This document shows positions 8,660 to 18,700 of a DNA stretch of 64,000 nt, one piece after another. A model generated the notes under the pieces. It saw nothing but the letters and a program-made list of their open reading frames with translations, searched no databases and was not told where the DNA came from. Origin of the DNA: Synergistaceae bacterium (GTDB lineage Bacteria > Synergistota > Synergistia > Synergistales > Synergistaceae); assembly GCA_031258255.1 (NCBI GenBank), contig JAIRNC010000025.1, positions 1 to 64,000 on the forward strand. The letters run 5' to 3'. Within the stretch, counting starts at the first letter, position 1; each line of letters opens with the position of its first letter. The position numbers and the translations under genes were made by a program.

Positions 8660-9400
8660 ATGATTGCTCTGAAACTGGTAATAGACACGCACACGCACAC
8701 GATAGCGAGCGGACATGCCTTTTCGACGATACAGGAGATGGCGTCTGCCGCGGCCGGCAAAGGGCTGCGCATGATCGCCACCACAGACCACGGCCCGGCG
8801 ATGGAGGGCGCGCCTGTCGCGATGTTTTTCTCCGCGCTGAACCTGCTTCCCGGTGTGATCGGCGGCGTACGCGTCCTTCGGGGCGTGGAGGCCAATATCA
8901 TTGACTACGAGGGTAGGCTGGATCTGCCGCAGGGTATATTGAAGCGGCTGGATTTCGTGATGGCTGGTTTCCACGAGGTCGTGCTGCCGCCGTCAGGCGA
9001 CATGGGGAAAAACACGGAGGCGCTGATCAGGGTGATCGCGAACCCTTGCGTGGATGCGATATCCCACCCCGGAAACCCTGGCTACCCCATAGACATACCG
9101 GCGGTGGCGCGGGCTGCCAGCGAGTACGGCAAATTGCTTGAGATAAACAACAACTCCGTCATGGTTCGGCCCGGCAGCGAGGAGAACTGCCGCAGGATAG
9201 CCGCCTCATGCCGCGATCTGGGGATCCCCGTTGTCTGTGGCAGCGACGCGCACGTGAGCTTTGGCGTGGGCTCTTTTGATCACTCTATAAGCATATTGAA
9301 GAGCGTGGGCTTTCCGGAGAAGCTCGTCCTCAACACGTCAGTCAGCAAAATGGCGAAGTTTTTGAATGATAAACGCAAGAGATTGTCTTTAACGGTGTAA
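8660..9400 (+). CDS. PHP-domain phosphohydrolase (YcdX-like)
   Basis: 246 aa. PHP metal-binding motifs are visible: DTHTHT near residue 9, TDHGPAM near 41, GVEANIID near 75, GFHEV near 109, SHPGNPG near 134 and the late SDAHVSFGVG near 196. This order fits the trinuclear-zinc YcdX subgroup, which includes phosphatases of unclear substrate. It starts at ATG with GGGGAG upstream and is divergent from the CCA-adding enzyme. A TATAAT at 8633-8638 could serve as its -10 element. Confidence 0.82.
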   Translation: MIALKLVIDTHTHTIASGHAFSTIQEMASAAAGKGLRMIATTDHGPAMEGAPVAMFFSALNLLPGVIGGVRVLRGVEANIIDYEGRLDLPQGILKRLDFVMAGFHEVVLPPSGDMGKNTEALIRVIANPCVDAISHPGNPGYPIDIPAVARAASEYGKLLEINNNSVMVRPGSEENCRRIAASCRDLGIPVVCGSDAHVSFGVGSFDHSISILKSVGFPEKLVLNTSVSKMAKFLNDKRKRLSLTV

Positions 9401-9455
9401 TTGGCGGACGAACGTCTGTGGGCAGCGGCGACAACATACAACGGGGGGCCTTGAA

Positions 9456-11228
9456 ATGTCGGTGACGGACAATAAAGCGGTAAACGAATGGGTGGCTGAA
9501 ATGGCCGCAATGACGAAGCCGGACTCAATCGTGTGGATCGACGGCACGGAGGGGCAGTTGAGCCGCTTGCGAGAACAGGGCGCCGCTTCTGGCGAGATCA
9601 TCCCCCTAAACGAGGAAAAACTGCCCGGCTGCTATCTCCATCGATCTGCCGCAAACGACGTCGCGAGGGTCGAGGGACGCACGTTCATCTGCTCGCGGCG
9701 CCGAGGGGACGCTGGCCCCACCAATAACTGGGAGGATCCGTCCGAGATGTACGCGAAGCTGCGGAGGCTCTTCGAAGGCTCGATGGCCGGGCGCGTGATG
9801 TACGCCATCCCGTTCTCCATGGCCGTGCCGGATTCGCCGTTCGCGAAGTTCGGCATAGAGCTCACGGACTCCATATACGTGGTATTGAACATGGCCATAG
9901 TGACGCGCGTCGGGACGCGCGCGCTGGAATGCCTGGAGGCGAGCGGCGATCCATCCGATTTTACGAAGGGCCTGCACTCCCTCGCCAGCATGGATCCTGA
10001 AAATCGCTACATCGCCCATTTCCCGGAGGACAACGCCATCTGGTCGGTCAATTCGGGCTACGGCGGGAACGCTCTGCTGGGCAAGAAGTGCCTCGCCCTC
10101 CGCCTGGCCTCGCGCATGGGGCGCGACGAGGGATGGCTTGCCGAACACATGCTCATACTGGGGATAGAGAACCCGCGCGGGGAGGTCCACTACATCGCAG
10201 GCGCCTTCCCGTCCGCGTGTGGCAAGACGAACCTCGCGATGCTGGTGCCGCCGGAGATGTATCAGAAGAATGGCTACAGGGCCTGGTGCGTAGGCGACGA
10301 TATCGCCTGGCTGCGCGTCGGGGCGGACGGCCGTCTCTGGGCGGTGAACCCGGAGGTGGGCTTTTTCGGCGTCGCCCCAGGCATGAACATGAAGTCCAAT
10401 CCCAACGCCATGATGGCCTGTCATAAGAACACCATCTTCACGAACGTGGCGCATAATCTCGACGACAACACCGTCTGGTGGGAGAAGATGGACGACAACC
10501 CGCCACGGAACGCCCACGACTGGAAGGGCGACAGGTGGGACGCCTCCCTCGGCACGCCCGGCGCGCACCCCAACAGCCGCTTCACGGCGCCGGCTGCGCA
10601 ATGCCCCTGCATCTCCCCGGAGTTCGAGTCGCCCGTCGGCGTGCCTATCTCCGCTATCGTGTTCGGCGGCAGGAGGAGCAAGGGGACGCCGCTGGTCTAT
10701 CAGGCACGCGATTGGGATCACGGGGTGTTTATAGGCTCGGCGATGTCGAGCGAGAGCACGGCGGCGGCGACCGGGGCGGTGGGCGTGGTCCGCCACGATC
10801 CGATGGCCATGCTGCCCTTCTGTGGCTACCACATGGGCGATTACTTCGCCCACTGGCTGGACATGGGGCAGAGGATACCCAACCCTCCGGGGATATTCCA
10901 CGTCAACTGGTTCCGCAGGGACGAGTCAGGTGGATTCCTCTGGCCGGGCTTTGGCGAGAACATGCGGGTCATCGAGTGGATAATAAACCGCGTCACGGGA
11001 AACGTCGGCGCCAGGGAAACGCCCATAGGCTTCCTGCCGCGCCCGGAGGACATCCACATGGAGGGCCTGGATGTATCTCCCGCAGCTGTCGAGTCACTGC
11101 TCGCCGTGGATAGGGCGTACTGGCTGGATGAAGCGTCCGGCATCCGCGAGTTTTACTCCGCGTTCGGCGACCGTCTGCCAGCCAGGCTGACGGAGGAACT
11201 GGACGCGCTGGAGAGGAACCTCCGATAA
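9456..11228 (+). CDS. pckG: Phosphoenolpyruvate carboxykinase (GTP)
   Basis: 590 aa, standard for GTP-type PEPCK, which interconverts oxaloacetate and PEP. The P-loop (kinase-1) PSACGKTNLAML contains the reactive cysteine near residue 257. The metal and oxaloacetate-binding stretch VGDDIAWLR follows, and NWFRRDE lies near 485. In anaerobes it can run in either direction, feeding gluconeogenesis or capturing CO2 with energy conservation. It fits with the pyrophosphate-type phosphofructokinase at 14411. Its stop is followed at once by the REP/RAYT region. Confidence 0.95.
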   Translation: MSVTDNKAVNEWVAEMAAMTKPDSIVWIDGTEGQLSRLREQGAASGEIIPLNEEKLPGCYLHRSAANDVARVEGRTFICSRRRGDAGPTNNWEDPSEMYAKLRRLFEGSMAGRVMYAIPFSMAVPDSPFAKFGIELTDSIYVVLNMAIVTRVGTRALECLEASGDPSDFTKGLHSLASMDPENRYIAHFPEDNAIWSVNSGYGGNALLGKKCLALRLASRMGRDEGWLAEHMLILGIENPRGEVHYIAGAFPSACGKTNLAMLVPPEMYQKNGYRAWCVGDDIAWLRVGADGRLWAVNPEVGFFGVAPGMNMKSNPNAMMACHKNTIFTNVAHNLDDNTVWWEKMDDNPPRNAHDWKGDRWDASLGTPGAHPNSRFTAPAAQCPCISPEFESPVGVPISAIVFGGRRSKGTPLVYQARDWDHGVFIGSAMSSESTAAATGAVGVVRHDPMAMLPFCGYHMGDYFAHWLDMGQRIPNPPGIFHVNWFRRDESGGFLWPGFGENMRVIEWIINRVTGNVGARETPIGFLPRPEDIHMEGLDVSPAAVESLLAVDRAYWLDEASGIREFYSAFGDRLPARLTEELDALERNLR

Positions 11229-11255
11229 GGGATTGCCGAATCATTGTACGGGCAT

Positions 11256-11361
11256 GTACGGGCAGATCCATGTGTCTGCCCTGGGGGCGTTCGGGGGCGA
11301 AAACATAGGTTCGGGGGCTAACACATAGGTTCTGGGGGCGAACACATAGGTTCGCCCCTAC
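11256..11361. repeat. Inverted REP pair (BIME-like) flanked by RAYT gene fragments
   Basis: A forward REP-like unit (11256-11281, GTACGGGCAG...CTGCCC) faces a reverse one (11336-11361, ending CGCCCCTAC). Between them are degenerate GGGGGCGAACACATAGG units. The left flank TGCCGAATCAT (11234-11244) and the right flank TGTGTGCAATG plus TTCAAA (to 11380) are both also found inside the RAYT gene, in the same positions relative to its own REP pair. Confidence 0.75.
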
Positions 11362-11380
11362 AATGTGTGCAATGTTCAAA

Positions 11381-11516
11381 TGAATACATTGTCATGCCGA
11401 ATCATCGTAGGGGCAGACCTATGTGTCTGCCCAGGGGGTACAATGTGTGCAATGGTTCAAATGAATACATTGTCATGCCGAATCATCGTAGGGGCAGACC
11501 TATGTGTCTGCCCATC
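11381..11516 (+). repeat. Tandem chimeric repeats: RAYT gene fragment plus REP
   Basis: Two direct copies with a period of about 81 bp. Each has TGAATACATTGTCATGCCGA followed by ATCAT (11381-11405 and 11462-11486), identical to RAYT codons for EYIVMPNH at 11755-11779. A REP then follows (GTAGGGGCAGACC...GTCTGCCC, 11407-11432 and 11488-11513). The first copy continues into TGTGTGCAATGGTTCAAA, identical to RAYT codons for the CVQWFK segment. The REP has the GTAG head and imperfect stem recognised by RAYT enzymes. Confidence 0.85.
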
Positions 11517-11539
11517 TGCCCGGGGGGGCGAACACAAAA

Positions 11540-12160
11540 ATGACGCGCGATAAAATACATCGCCGCAGGAGCATCCGTTTAAGGGGTTATGATTATTCGC
11601 AGAACGGCGCATATTTCGTCACAATATGCACGCAGAATCGTGAATGTTTGTTCGGGGATATTGTTGATGGCGAAATGCAAATGAATAATGCGGGCAGAAT
11701 GGTAGAAAAATGGTGTCAGGAAATCACCCGCAAATATACGGACATCCATGTGAATGAATACATTGTCATGCCGAATCATTTTCACGCAATCATCGTCAAC
11801 GCGGATCCCGCACCCGATCCCGATCCCGTACGGGCAGACCTATGTGTCTGCCCTGGGGGCGAACACATGGGCCCTGGGGGCGAACACGGATGTTCGGGGG
11901 GCGAACACGGACGTTCGGGGGGCGCGGGCGAACACATAGGTTCGCCCCTACATCGATGTGTGCAATGGTTCAAAACCATGACCACGAATGAATATATTCG
12001 ATATGTAAAAAACAATGGATGGAAACCGTTTGATAAACGATTGTGGCAACGGAATTATTACGAACATATTATTAGGAGCGATGACGAATACGCCCGCATT
12101 GCCGCATATATCGCCGGTAATCCGATGAATTGGAGGAATGACGGCCTGTGGGCAAATTAG
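11540..12160 (+). CDS. REP-associated tyrosine transposase (RAYT, Y1_Tnp family) with an in-frame REP insertion
   Basis: 206 aa from ATG 11540. The Y1 single-strand transposase fold shows the HUH motif in VMPNHFHAII near residue 80, the catalytic tyrosine in NYYEHIIR near 175, and the usual GYDYSQNGAYFVTICT opening and IAGNPMNW ending. RAYTs bind GTAG-headed REP hairpins and are thought to spread them. Between HFHAII and CVQWFK the protein carries about 45 low-complexity residues (repeated GGEH) encoded by a REP pair that keeps the frame. The AT-rich coding sequence contrasts with its GC-rich neighbours, which suggests transfer. Whether the enlarged loop leaves it active is unknown. Confidence 0.85.
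   Translation: MTRDKIHRRRSIRLRGYDYSQNGAYFVTICTQNRECLFGDIVDGEMQMNNAGRMVEKWCQEITRKYTDIHVNEYIVMPNHFHAIIVNADPAPDPDPVRADLCVCPGGEHMGPGGEHGCSGGEHGRSGGAGEHIGSPLHRCVQWFKTMTTNEYIRYVKNNGWKPFDKRLWQRNYYEHIIRSDDEYARIAAYIAGNPMNWRNDGLWAN
11828..11951. repeat. REP inverted pair inside the RAYT gene
   Basis: Forward REP 11828-11853 (GTACGGGCAGACC...CTGCCC) and reverse REP 11926-11951 (GGGCGAACACATAGG...CCCCTAC) enclose three or four GGGGGCGAACAC units. The whole segment is read in frame by the transposase gene. It has the same organisation as the upstream pair at 11256-11361. Confidence 0.8.
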
Positions 12161-12188
12161 ACATGCATACGCCCGATTACAAATCGGT

Positions 12189-14414
12189 TTAAATTGCCGC
12201 GGCTTGCCGGAGTCTTTCGCACAGGTAGGTGCGGCGGTGTTTCGTGTCGTCGTTCGCCACGGCGATGGAGACGGCTTTTTTCGTCCCGACCAGGACGACC
12301 AGCTTTTTGCCCCTGGTTATCCCTGTGTAGAGCAGGTTCCTCTGCAGCAGCATGTAGTGCTGGGTGTGGATGGGGATGATGACCGCCGGGTACTCCGACC
12401 CCTGCGACTTGTGTATCGACACGGCGTAGGCATGAATCAGCGCGTCGAGATCCTGCCGCTCGTAGGTTATCGCGCGTCCGTCGATATCGACCGACAGGAT
12501 GCCGGCATTTGGATCTGCCATGAGGATGAACCCTATGTCTCCGTTGTATACGTCCTTGTCGTAGTCGTTGCGGATTTGCATTACCTTGTCGCCGGCCTTG
12601 AAGAGCCTGCCGTCGCGCTCTATCGCGGGCTTATCCCCTGGGTTGAGGGATTTTTGCAGCGCGGCGTTGAGGTTCGACGCGCCCAGCGAACCCCTGTGCA
12701 TCGGGGTCAGCACCTGGACGTCGTGCATCGGGTCGAAGCCGAACCGCTGGGGTATGCGCTCCTGAATCATGGAGAGTATTATCTCGACGCATTTTTCCGG
12801 GTCTTCCTGCTCGACGAAATAAAAATCGGACAGCTCCTCGTCTTGCCGCGTGTATGGCATCTTCCCGGAGTTCACCCTGTGGGCGTTCACGACGATGCCG
12901 CTCTTTTGCGCCTGGCGGAATATCTCGTTCAGCTCGGCCACAGGGACGACGCCCGATTCGATCAGGTCTTTCAGGACATTGCCTGGGCCGACTGAGGGCA
13001 GCTGGTGCGTGTCGCCCACCAGGATCAGCCTGCACTCCTGCCCCAGGGCCCTCATGAGGTGGAAGAAGAGGACGCTGTCTATCATGGACGCCTCGTCCAC
13101 GACGAGCAGGTCGCATTCTAAGGGCGTGTCGCTGTTCCGCTGGAACGCGCCCAGCCTGCCGTTGTACTCCAGGAGCCTGTGTATGGTGCGCGCCTCATGC
13201 CCCGTCGCCTCGCTCATGCGCTTTGCGGCCCTGCCTGTGGGAGCGGCGAGCTCTATGGAGAGACCGCAGGCGCCCAGGATGCCGATAATCGCGCGGAGCA
13301 GGGTCGTCTTACCCGTGCCGGGGCCGCCCGTCATGATCATCACCTTCGATGACAGCGCGAGCGCCAGCGCCTCCTTCTGCTTTTGCGCGAGTTCGATTTT
13401 CATGACGTCCCGCACCCACGTCGCGGCCTGGCCTATGTCGAGGCCCGAAGGGAGTCCGCCCAGCCCGTCCAGATAGTCGCTGCGCAGGAGGGACGCGAGC
13501 TTTTTTGCGCTTGATCGCTCCGCCGCGTAATACGGGGGGAGGTAGATCGCCTCAACGGTCTGTTCCCCGTCCGGCGCGATGACGTCCAGCACGAGGGACG
13601 AGTCTGCCACGGCCCGGCTTATGGCGGCATCGGTCAGCCCTTCCGGCACTGCCAGGAGCTTGGCTGCGTGTTGCGCCAATAGTTCCCTGGGCGCGTACAC
13701 GTGCCCCTCCCCTGTGAGGCCGGAGAGGACGTGCCGCACCCCTGCCTCCAGGCGCAATGGCGAGTCCTTCGCGACACCGAGGTTTGACGCTACTTTATCG
13801 GCAGACAGGAAGCCTATGCCGAATATGTCGTCAGCCAGCTTGTACGGGTTTTCCTTGACCGCGCGTATCGTCTCGGTGCCGTAGGTTTCAAAAATTTTCG
13901 CGGCGAAGTTGGGACTGACGCCGTTTGACTGGAGGAAGAGCATGACTGAGCGAACCTCTTTTTGCGACTCCCACGACTGCTTGATGGAGTCCAGGAGCTT
14001 CTTGCTCACTCCCCTCACCTCCAGCAGCTCGTCGGGGTTCTCGTCCAGCACGTCCAGGGTGCGCAGGCCGAAGGCCGACGTTATGCGCTCGGCCATCTTT
14101 GGGCCGACGCCCTTGACCAGCCCTGAGCCCAGGTATCTCTTTATGCCCTCCACCGTCGATGGCATGATGGACTTGCAGACGGAAAACTGAAACTGTCTGC
14201 CGAATTTGGGGTGATTGACCCATGTCCCTGAGAACTCCAGCTCCTCGCCGGGCATGTGCCTTTCACAAAAACCCACCGCGGTGACGAGATCGGGGTTGCC
14301 GCGTACGCCTATCTTGAAGACGGAGTAGCCATTTCCCTCGTCGTTGAAGGTCACGCGCTCCAACTGCCCACGGAGGGAGGACTCCATTGCGCCGGGTTGC
14401 TCGCCCTTCGTCAC
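12189..14414 (-). CDS. recD2: RecD2-type ATP-dependent DNA helicase
   Basis: 741 aa, the usual RecD2 length. An N-terminal OB and helix-hairpin-helix region (about 1-200, with GVGPKMAERI and RGVSKKLLDSI) precedes a superfamily 1B helicase: Walker A GGPGTGKTTL near residue 360, Walker B VVDEASMID, GDTHQLPSVGPG, and the C-terminal YAVSIHKSQGSEYP motif. RecD2 unwinds 5'-3' outside any RecBCD complex and aids repair. It starts at GTG 14414, overlapping the phosphofructokinase stop by GTGA, so the two are probably translationally coupled. It is convergent with the RAYT gene. Confidence 0.93.
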   Translation of the reverse strand: MTKGEQPGAMESSLRGQLERVTFNDEGNGYSVFKIGVRGNPDLVTAVGFCERHMPGEELEFSGTWVNHPKFGRQFQFSVCKSIMPSTVEGIKRYLGSGLVKGVGPKMAERITSAFGLRTLDVLDENPDELLEVRGVSKKLLDSIKQSWESQKEVRSVMLFLQSNGVSPNFAAKIFETYGTETIRAVKENPYKLADDIFGIGFLSADKVASNLGVAKDSPLRLEAGVRHVLSGLTGEGHVYAPRELLAQHAAKLLAVPEGLTDAAISRAVADSSLVLDVIAPDGEQTVEAIYLPPYYAAERSSAKKLASLLRSDYLDGLGGLPSGLDIGQAATWVRDVMKIELAQKQKEALALALSSKVMIMTGGPGTGKTTLLRAIIGILGACGLSIELAAPTGRAAKRMSEATGHEARTIHRLLEYNGRLGAFQRNSDTPLECDLLVVDEASMIDSVLFFHLMRALGQECRLILVGDTHQLPSVGPGNVLKDLIESGVVPVAELNEIFRQAQKSGIVVNAHRVNSGKMPYTRQDEELSDFYFVEQEDPEKCVEIILSMIQERIPQRFGFDPMHDVQVLTPMHRGSLGASNLNAALQKSLNPGDKPAIERDGRLFKAGDKVMQIRNDYDKDVYNGDIGFILMADPNAGILSVDIDGRAITYERQDLDALIHAYAVSIHKSQGSEYPAVIIPIHTQHYMLLQRNLLYTGITRGKKLVVLVGTKKAVSIAVANDDTKHRRTYLCERLRQAAAI

Positions 14415-15628
14415 AGGAACCGCTCCACCGGCGTCCCTGTGTTCTCGAAGCAGGCAGGTTCGTAAGGGACCGGCCTGCGGCCGAAACAGATGTCCATCTG
14501 CTCGTAGAATGAGACCATCTTGAGGTTGACGGGCCTGTTCGTTATGGCGAAGCTCGTGGGCATATAGCGTATCTCGCCGTCCATGACGGAGTAGACGCTG
14601 ACGCCGGAGACGCCCTGCATGAGGAGCATGACGGCAGCGGCCCCCACCTCCTTGCCGAAGTTCACGTCGTAAGCGCCGGTGGAGCCGGAGCGCACCAGGT
14701 GGCCCGGGGTGACCTCGCGGATCTCCGGCGTCTCCAGCACTCCTTCCACGTACATCCCGCAGGACTTCATGAACTCCTTTATCTCAGGGTCGGACTTCAT
14801 TCGCGCCTCCAGCGCGTGGCGCACGTATTTGGCCGCGCCGCCGAGCCTTATGTGGCCGAACACGTCTCTGGTGCCGTCCTCTGTGAACAGCTCCCCGCCC
14901 TCGCTCCTGATCCCCTCGGCCACCACGATGCTGTACATGCCGGAGTTCACGTCGCTGCGGAGGATCCGCCGCATGTAGTAGCGCTTCATGTGTTCGTAGA
15001 CCTCTGCGAAGTCCACAGGGATCTCCGGTATCAGGATGCAGTCCGCGTCAGCCGCGATGCCGCCGCGAAAGGCTGTATGGCCCGTGTAGCGCCCGAACAC
15101 CTCCACGACCATGATGCGGTTGTGGGTGCGCCCTGTCGTCTTTATCTCCTCCACTATGTGGGCGATCTTGTTGACTGCGGAGTCCCCTCCGACGGAGTAG
15201 GTCTGGAGGTCGAGGTCCATCGTCTTAGGGGCGTGTACGCAGGGGATGCCGTTTTCAGCCAGGTCCACCAGCACGCTCCCCGTGTCGTCGCCTCCGGATA
15301 TGACCAGGCCGCCGATGTCAAACTTCTTCAGGCCGACCGATATGCGCCTGTACTTGTCAGGGTTGTCGATCTTCGATATCTGGACGCGGGAATGCCCGGC
15401 CTCGGAGCCGGCGAAAGTCGAGTTGACGTGATCCACCCGCTCCTCGTCGAGCCTGGTGAGGTGTTCCATCTCTACCAGGTTATACAGCCCCGCGTAGCCG
15501 TTAGGGATTATATAGGCCCCGATCCCGTTGGCGAGCGCTATCTTCGCCGCGCCGCGCACCACTGCGTTTAGCCCTCCGCAGTCGCCGCCCGCTGTGATTA
15601 TGCCGATGTTCTTTATCCGCGTGTTCAC
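14411..15628 (-). CDS. pfp: 6-phosphofructokinase, residues of the pyrophosphate-dependent type
   Basis: 405 aa, PfkA family. The phosphate-donor loop reads ISGGDDTGS near residue 98 instead of the GGDGS of ATP enzymes, and the following motif is PKTMD instead of PGTID. Asp and Lys at these two positions are the classic marks of PPi-dependent enzymes. GRYTGH binds fructose 6-phosphate. A PPi enzyme is reversible and would serve both glycolysis and gluconeogenesis, matching the GTP-type PEPCK nearby. It has no allosteric extension and is co-transcribed with recD2. Confidence 0.85.
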   Translation of the reverse strand: MNTRIKNIGIITAGGDCGGLNAVVRGAAKIALANGIGAYIIPNGYAGLYNLVEMEHLTRLDEERVDHVNSTFAGSEAGHSRVQISKIDNPDKYRRISVGLKKFDIGGLVISGGDDTGSVLVDLAENGIPCVHAPKTMDLDLQTYSVGGDSAVNKIAHIVEEIKTTGRTHNRIMVVEVFGRYTGHTAFRGGIAADADCILIPEIPVDFAEVYEHMKRYYMRRILRSDVNSGMYSIVVAEGIRSEGGELFTEDGTRDVFGHIRLGGAAKYVRHALEARMKSDPEIKEFMKSCGMYVEGVLETPEIREVTPGHLVRSGSTGAYDVNFGKEVGAAAVMLLMQGVSGVSVYSVMDGEIRYMPTSFAITNRPVNLKMVSFYEQMDICFGRRPVPYEPACFENTGTPVERFL

Positions 15629-15714
15629 TCTCGCATCCCCTTTTTAGCCGCGCCGGCCCTGTCAAAGTGAGATGATATCACAATTATCGGGTGCGCGTCT
15701 CAGAGATGCTGCGG

Positions 15715-18700
15715 CTATAACAGGCGGTCGATTTTTTCTACCGCCATATCGTATTCAAAGAGCAGCACGTCCTGCTCTATCTCCGATATCAGGCTCTTCG
15801 TCTCGGCGTCGAGCGGCATGGCCGACAGCCTCACCAGTATGGCGTTCACCGTCTCGATGTCCATCTTGCCGAGGGCCTCTTTCATCCTTTCAAGGTCGAT
15901 GGCCTGGATTTTCGGCGCCTCGCCCTCTGCCCCCTCCTCAGACATCAGGGAATCCATCGCGAGACCGGCGTAGATGTTATCGATAAGCAGGCGGGCGTTC
16001 TCCCACAGCGCGTTTATCTTGCTGTGCAGGACGGCCATGTTGCCGTTCTTCGCGTTCGCCTCCATCATCGCCGCGAACTGCGCCAGGTCGTTGGCGCCCA
16101 CGCTGCGGGACGCGCCCTTGATGGAGTGCGCGAGGATGGCGCAATTTTTCATGTCCTCCTCCTGTTCGGCTTTCTTCAGCTGGATGATGACGTCGTTCGC
16201 GTCGCGGCAAAAGTCCAGCAGGATGTCCTTGTAGACGGGCAGCGAACCGCCGGTGTTCCTTAGGCCGGCCGGTATGTCAATGCCCTCGATGCGGAAGCCG
16301 CCTGACTGCTCGGATGCCGTGTCCGAATTGGCGTCGAACTCGATCTGCTTTTCCTTCGGGAGCCACTTTTTCATCACTCCCACCAGTTTGTTCATCTCAA
16401 TCGGCTTCGCGATGAAGTCGTCCATCCCGTTCTCTATGAACATCTCCCTCTGCCCGGCTATGGCGTTCGCGGTCAGGGCGATTATGGGCAGCGTCAGGAA
16501 ATACTCGTCCTTCTTGCCCAGGGCCCGGATCTCTGCCGTGGTCTCCAGGCCGTCCATCTCAGGCATCATATGATCCATGAACACGATGTCGTAGGTGTTC
16601 CTCTGGACGAGTTCGATGGCCTCCTTGCCGCTGAGGCAGGTGTCTACGGTCAGGCCGAAGTGCGATATGACCTCCTTCGCGACCTTGAGGTTTGTCTGGA
16701 AATCGTCTACCACGAGAACCTTCGCCCCCGGCGCCGAGAATTGCTTGCCGGTGTTCGTCGCGTCTGCCCCGTCGCGCCACACGTCGTTGAGCACGTTGGC
16801 TATGGAGATGGAGTACGTCGGCAGCATGACGCTGTTTACGTCCTTGAATGTCGAGATGTCCCCTATCTCTATCATGACCACGAGTTGCGTGGGGAGTTTC
16901 TCGTTGCCTAAGGCGTCCATGCAATCCATGGCATGTTTAGATGAAACGAACGCGTAGTCGTAGCGGTCTTTCTTGAGTTTTTCCATGAACTCAGCCTGGG
17001 ATGACGCGCATGACGGTTTGAGGCCCAAGGAGGCCATCGCGTCGGCCATGGACTTCATCTGAGCCTGGTTTGGCTCGAAGACCAGGATTTGTATCTTTTC
17101 GGGGTGCTCGACGAACGCGCTTTTCGCGCCGTTCTCAAACGATTGTACTAAAGTCGCGGTAAAGGTCGACCCGCGCCTGTATTCGCTCTCGACGGAGATC
17201 CTGCCGCCCATGCGCTCGCAGTAGGCGCGGGCGATCACGAGGCCCAGCCCTGTCCCCTCTATGCTCTGGTTCTTCCCAAAGCGGTAAAACTCCACGAATA
17301 GCTTGTCGATGTTCTCCCTTTTTATCCCTACCCCGCTGTCCTTTACCTCAAAAACCAGTTCGATCGACTGTCCATCTACGCTGCCGATGCGGACGTCCAG
17401 GGAGATGAAGCCCTTCTCCGTGTACTTCACGGCGTTTGTGAGGAGGTTGCTGACTATCTGCCGGACGCGGACGTCGTCGCCGATCAGCTCCTCAGGGATG
17501 TCGGGGTCCGTGCGGACGAAGAAACAGATCTGTTTTTCCGTGAGCCTCAGACGGATGACGTTTATGAGGTCGTTTATCATCGACGGGAAGTGATACTTCC
17601 TGTTCTCTATCTCAAGCCGCCCGGATTCTATCTTCGAAAAGTCAAGGATGTCGTTGATGATGGAGAGCAGCGTCCTCGCGGAGTGGTTTATTATCCCGAG
17701 GTACTCTCCGCTCTCTGGCAGGAGGTTCTTCCGCAGGATAAGTTCGGACATGCTCAGAATGGAGTTCATGGGGGTGCGGATTTCGTGGCTCATCTTCGCG
17801 AGGAAGGATGATTTGCTCTTGTTCTCCTCCTCCGAGCGCTCCTTTGCCATGCTGAGTTGGATCAAAAGATAGCCCAGTATCAGCATGAACGTCAGGCCCA
17901 GGCCAGAGAGTGTCGCCGTCATGCTGAGGGTTTCCCTGTAGTAGCTCTCGGTCGGCGTCGTCATGACGAGGTACCATCCGTTCAGTATCCTCTTGTAGTT
18001 GAATACCGCCGCCCTGTTGTCCCCGCTGATCAGCGATCCGCTGGCAACCGTCAGCTCTCCCGAGTCGTTGCCGGTCAGCTCGTCTTTCAGATTGCTTTCG
18101 ACGTTTAGCCTCCTGCCGACGGAGCCGGCGCTCGTGGAGGCCAGGACCGTGAAATCCGAGTCCAGGAGCCACCCGTGGCTGCCTTCCCTGATATTGAGCG
18201 ATTCGATGCCTTGGCTGATGATCGAAGCGTCCATGTCGATGGCTATGACGCCGTAGGAGTTGCCGTACCATCCCCTCAAGCGTCTCGCTGCCGTGATGAC
18301 CGGCCTTGCGGATTGTCCGTCGTCACCGGTCTGAGCAAAGAGAACGTAGCCGCTAGGGCTCATTGCCTCGCGATACCAGAGGAGTTCCATAGGGTCGTCC
18401 ACGTCCGGCGCCGCTCTCTCGGAACGCGAGATGAACTCCCCGTTGACGTAACCGTAAAGGTCGGAGCGAGAGAGCGAGAACTGGCCGCTCAGCTGTCGCA
18501 GCAGCACACCGGAGAGTTCCTGAAAATCATCGAATGTCTCTTTCTTCGGTACGCCGTTGTCGAGCCTGTACTGCATGAAGGACGCTACGTTTTCGAGGGC
18601 GTTGTTGAGCAGGTTCATCCTGTGGGAGATGGCCATCTCCGTCACCGACAGGATGCCAACTATATCCGAGCGCAACTGTTTTTCGACGATGCGGCTCGAA

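Noticed and set aside
8617-8901. N-terminal extension of the CCA-adding enzyme
   Set aside because: It overlaps the divergent PHP gene and has no domain character. The family's N-terminus fits ATG 8616.
9606-10901. 431-codon open frame antisense to pckG
   Set aside because: The GC-rich codon bias of pckG keeps the opposite frame open. The translation is His/Arg/Val-rich with no motif, and the plus-strand enzyme is unmistakable.
11230-11520. CRISPR-like array
   Set aside because: The repeats are palindromic REPs joined to transposase fragments. There are no uniform unique spacers and no cas genes.
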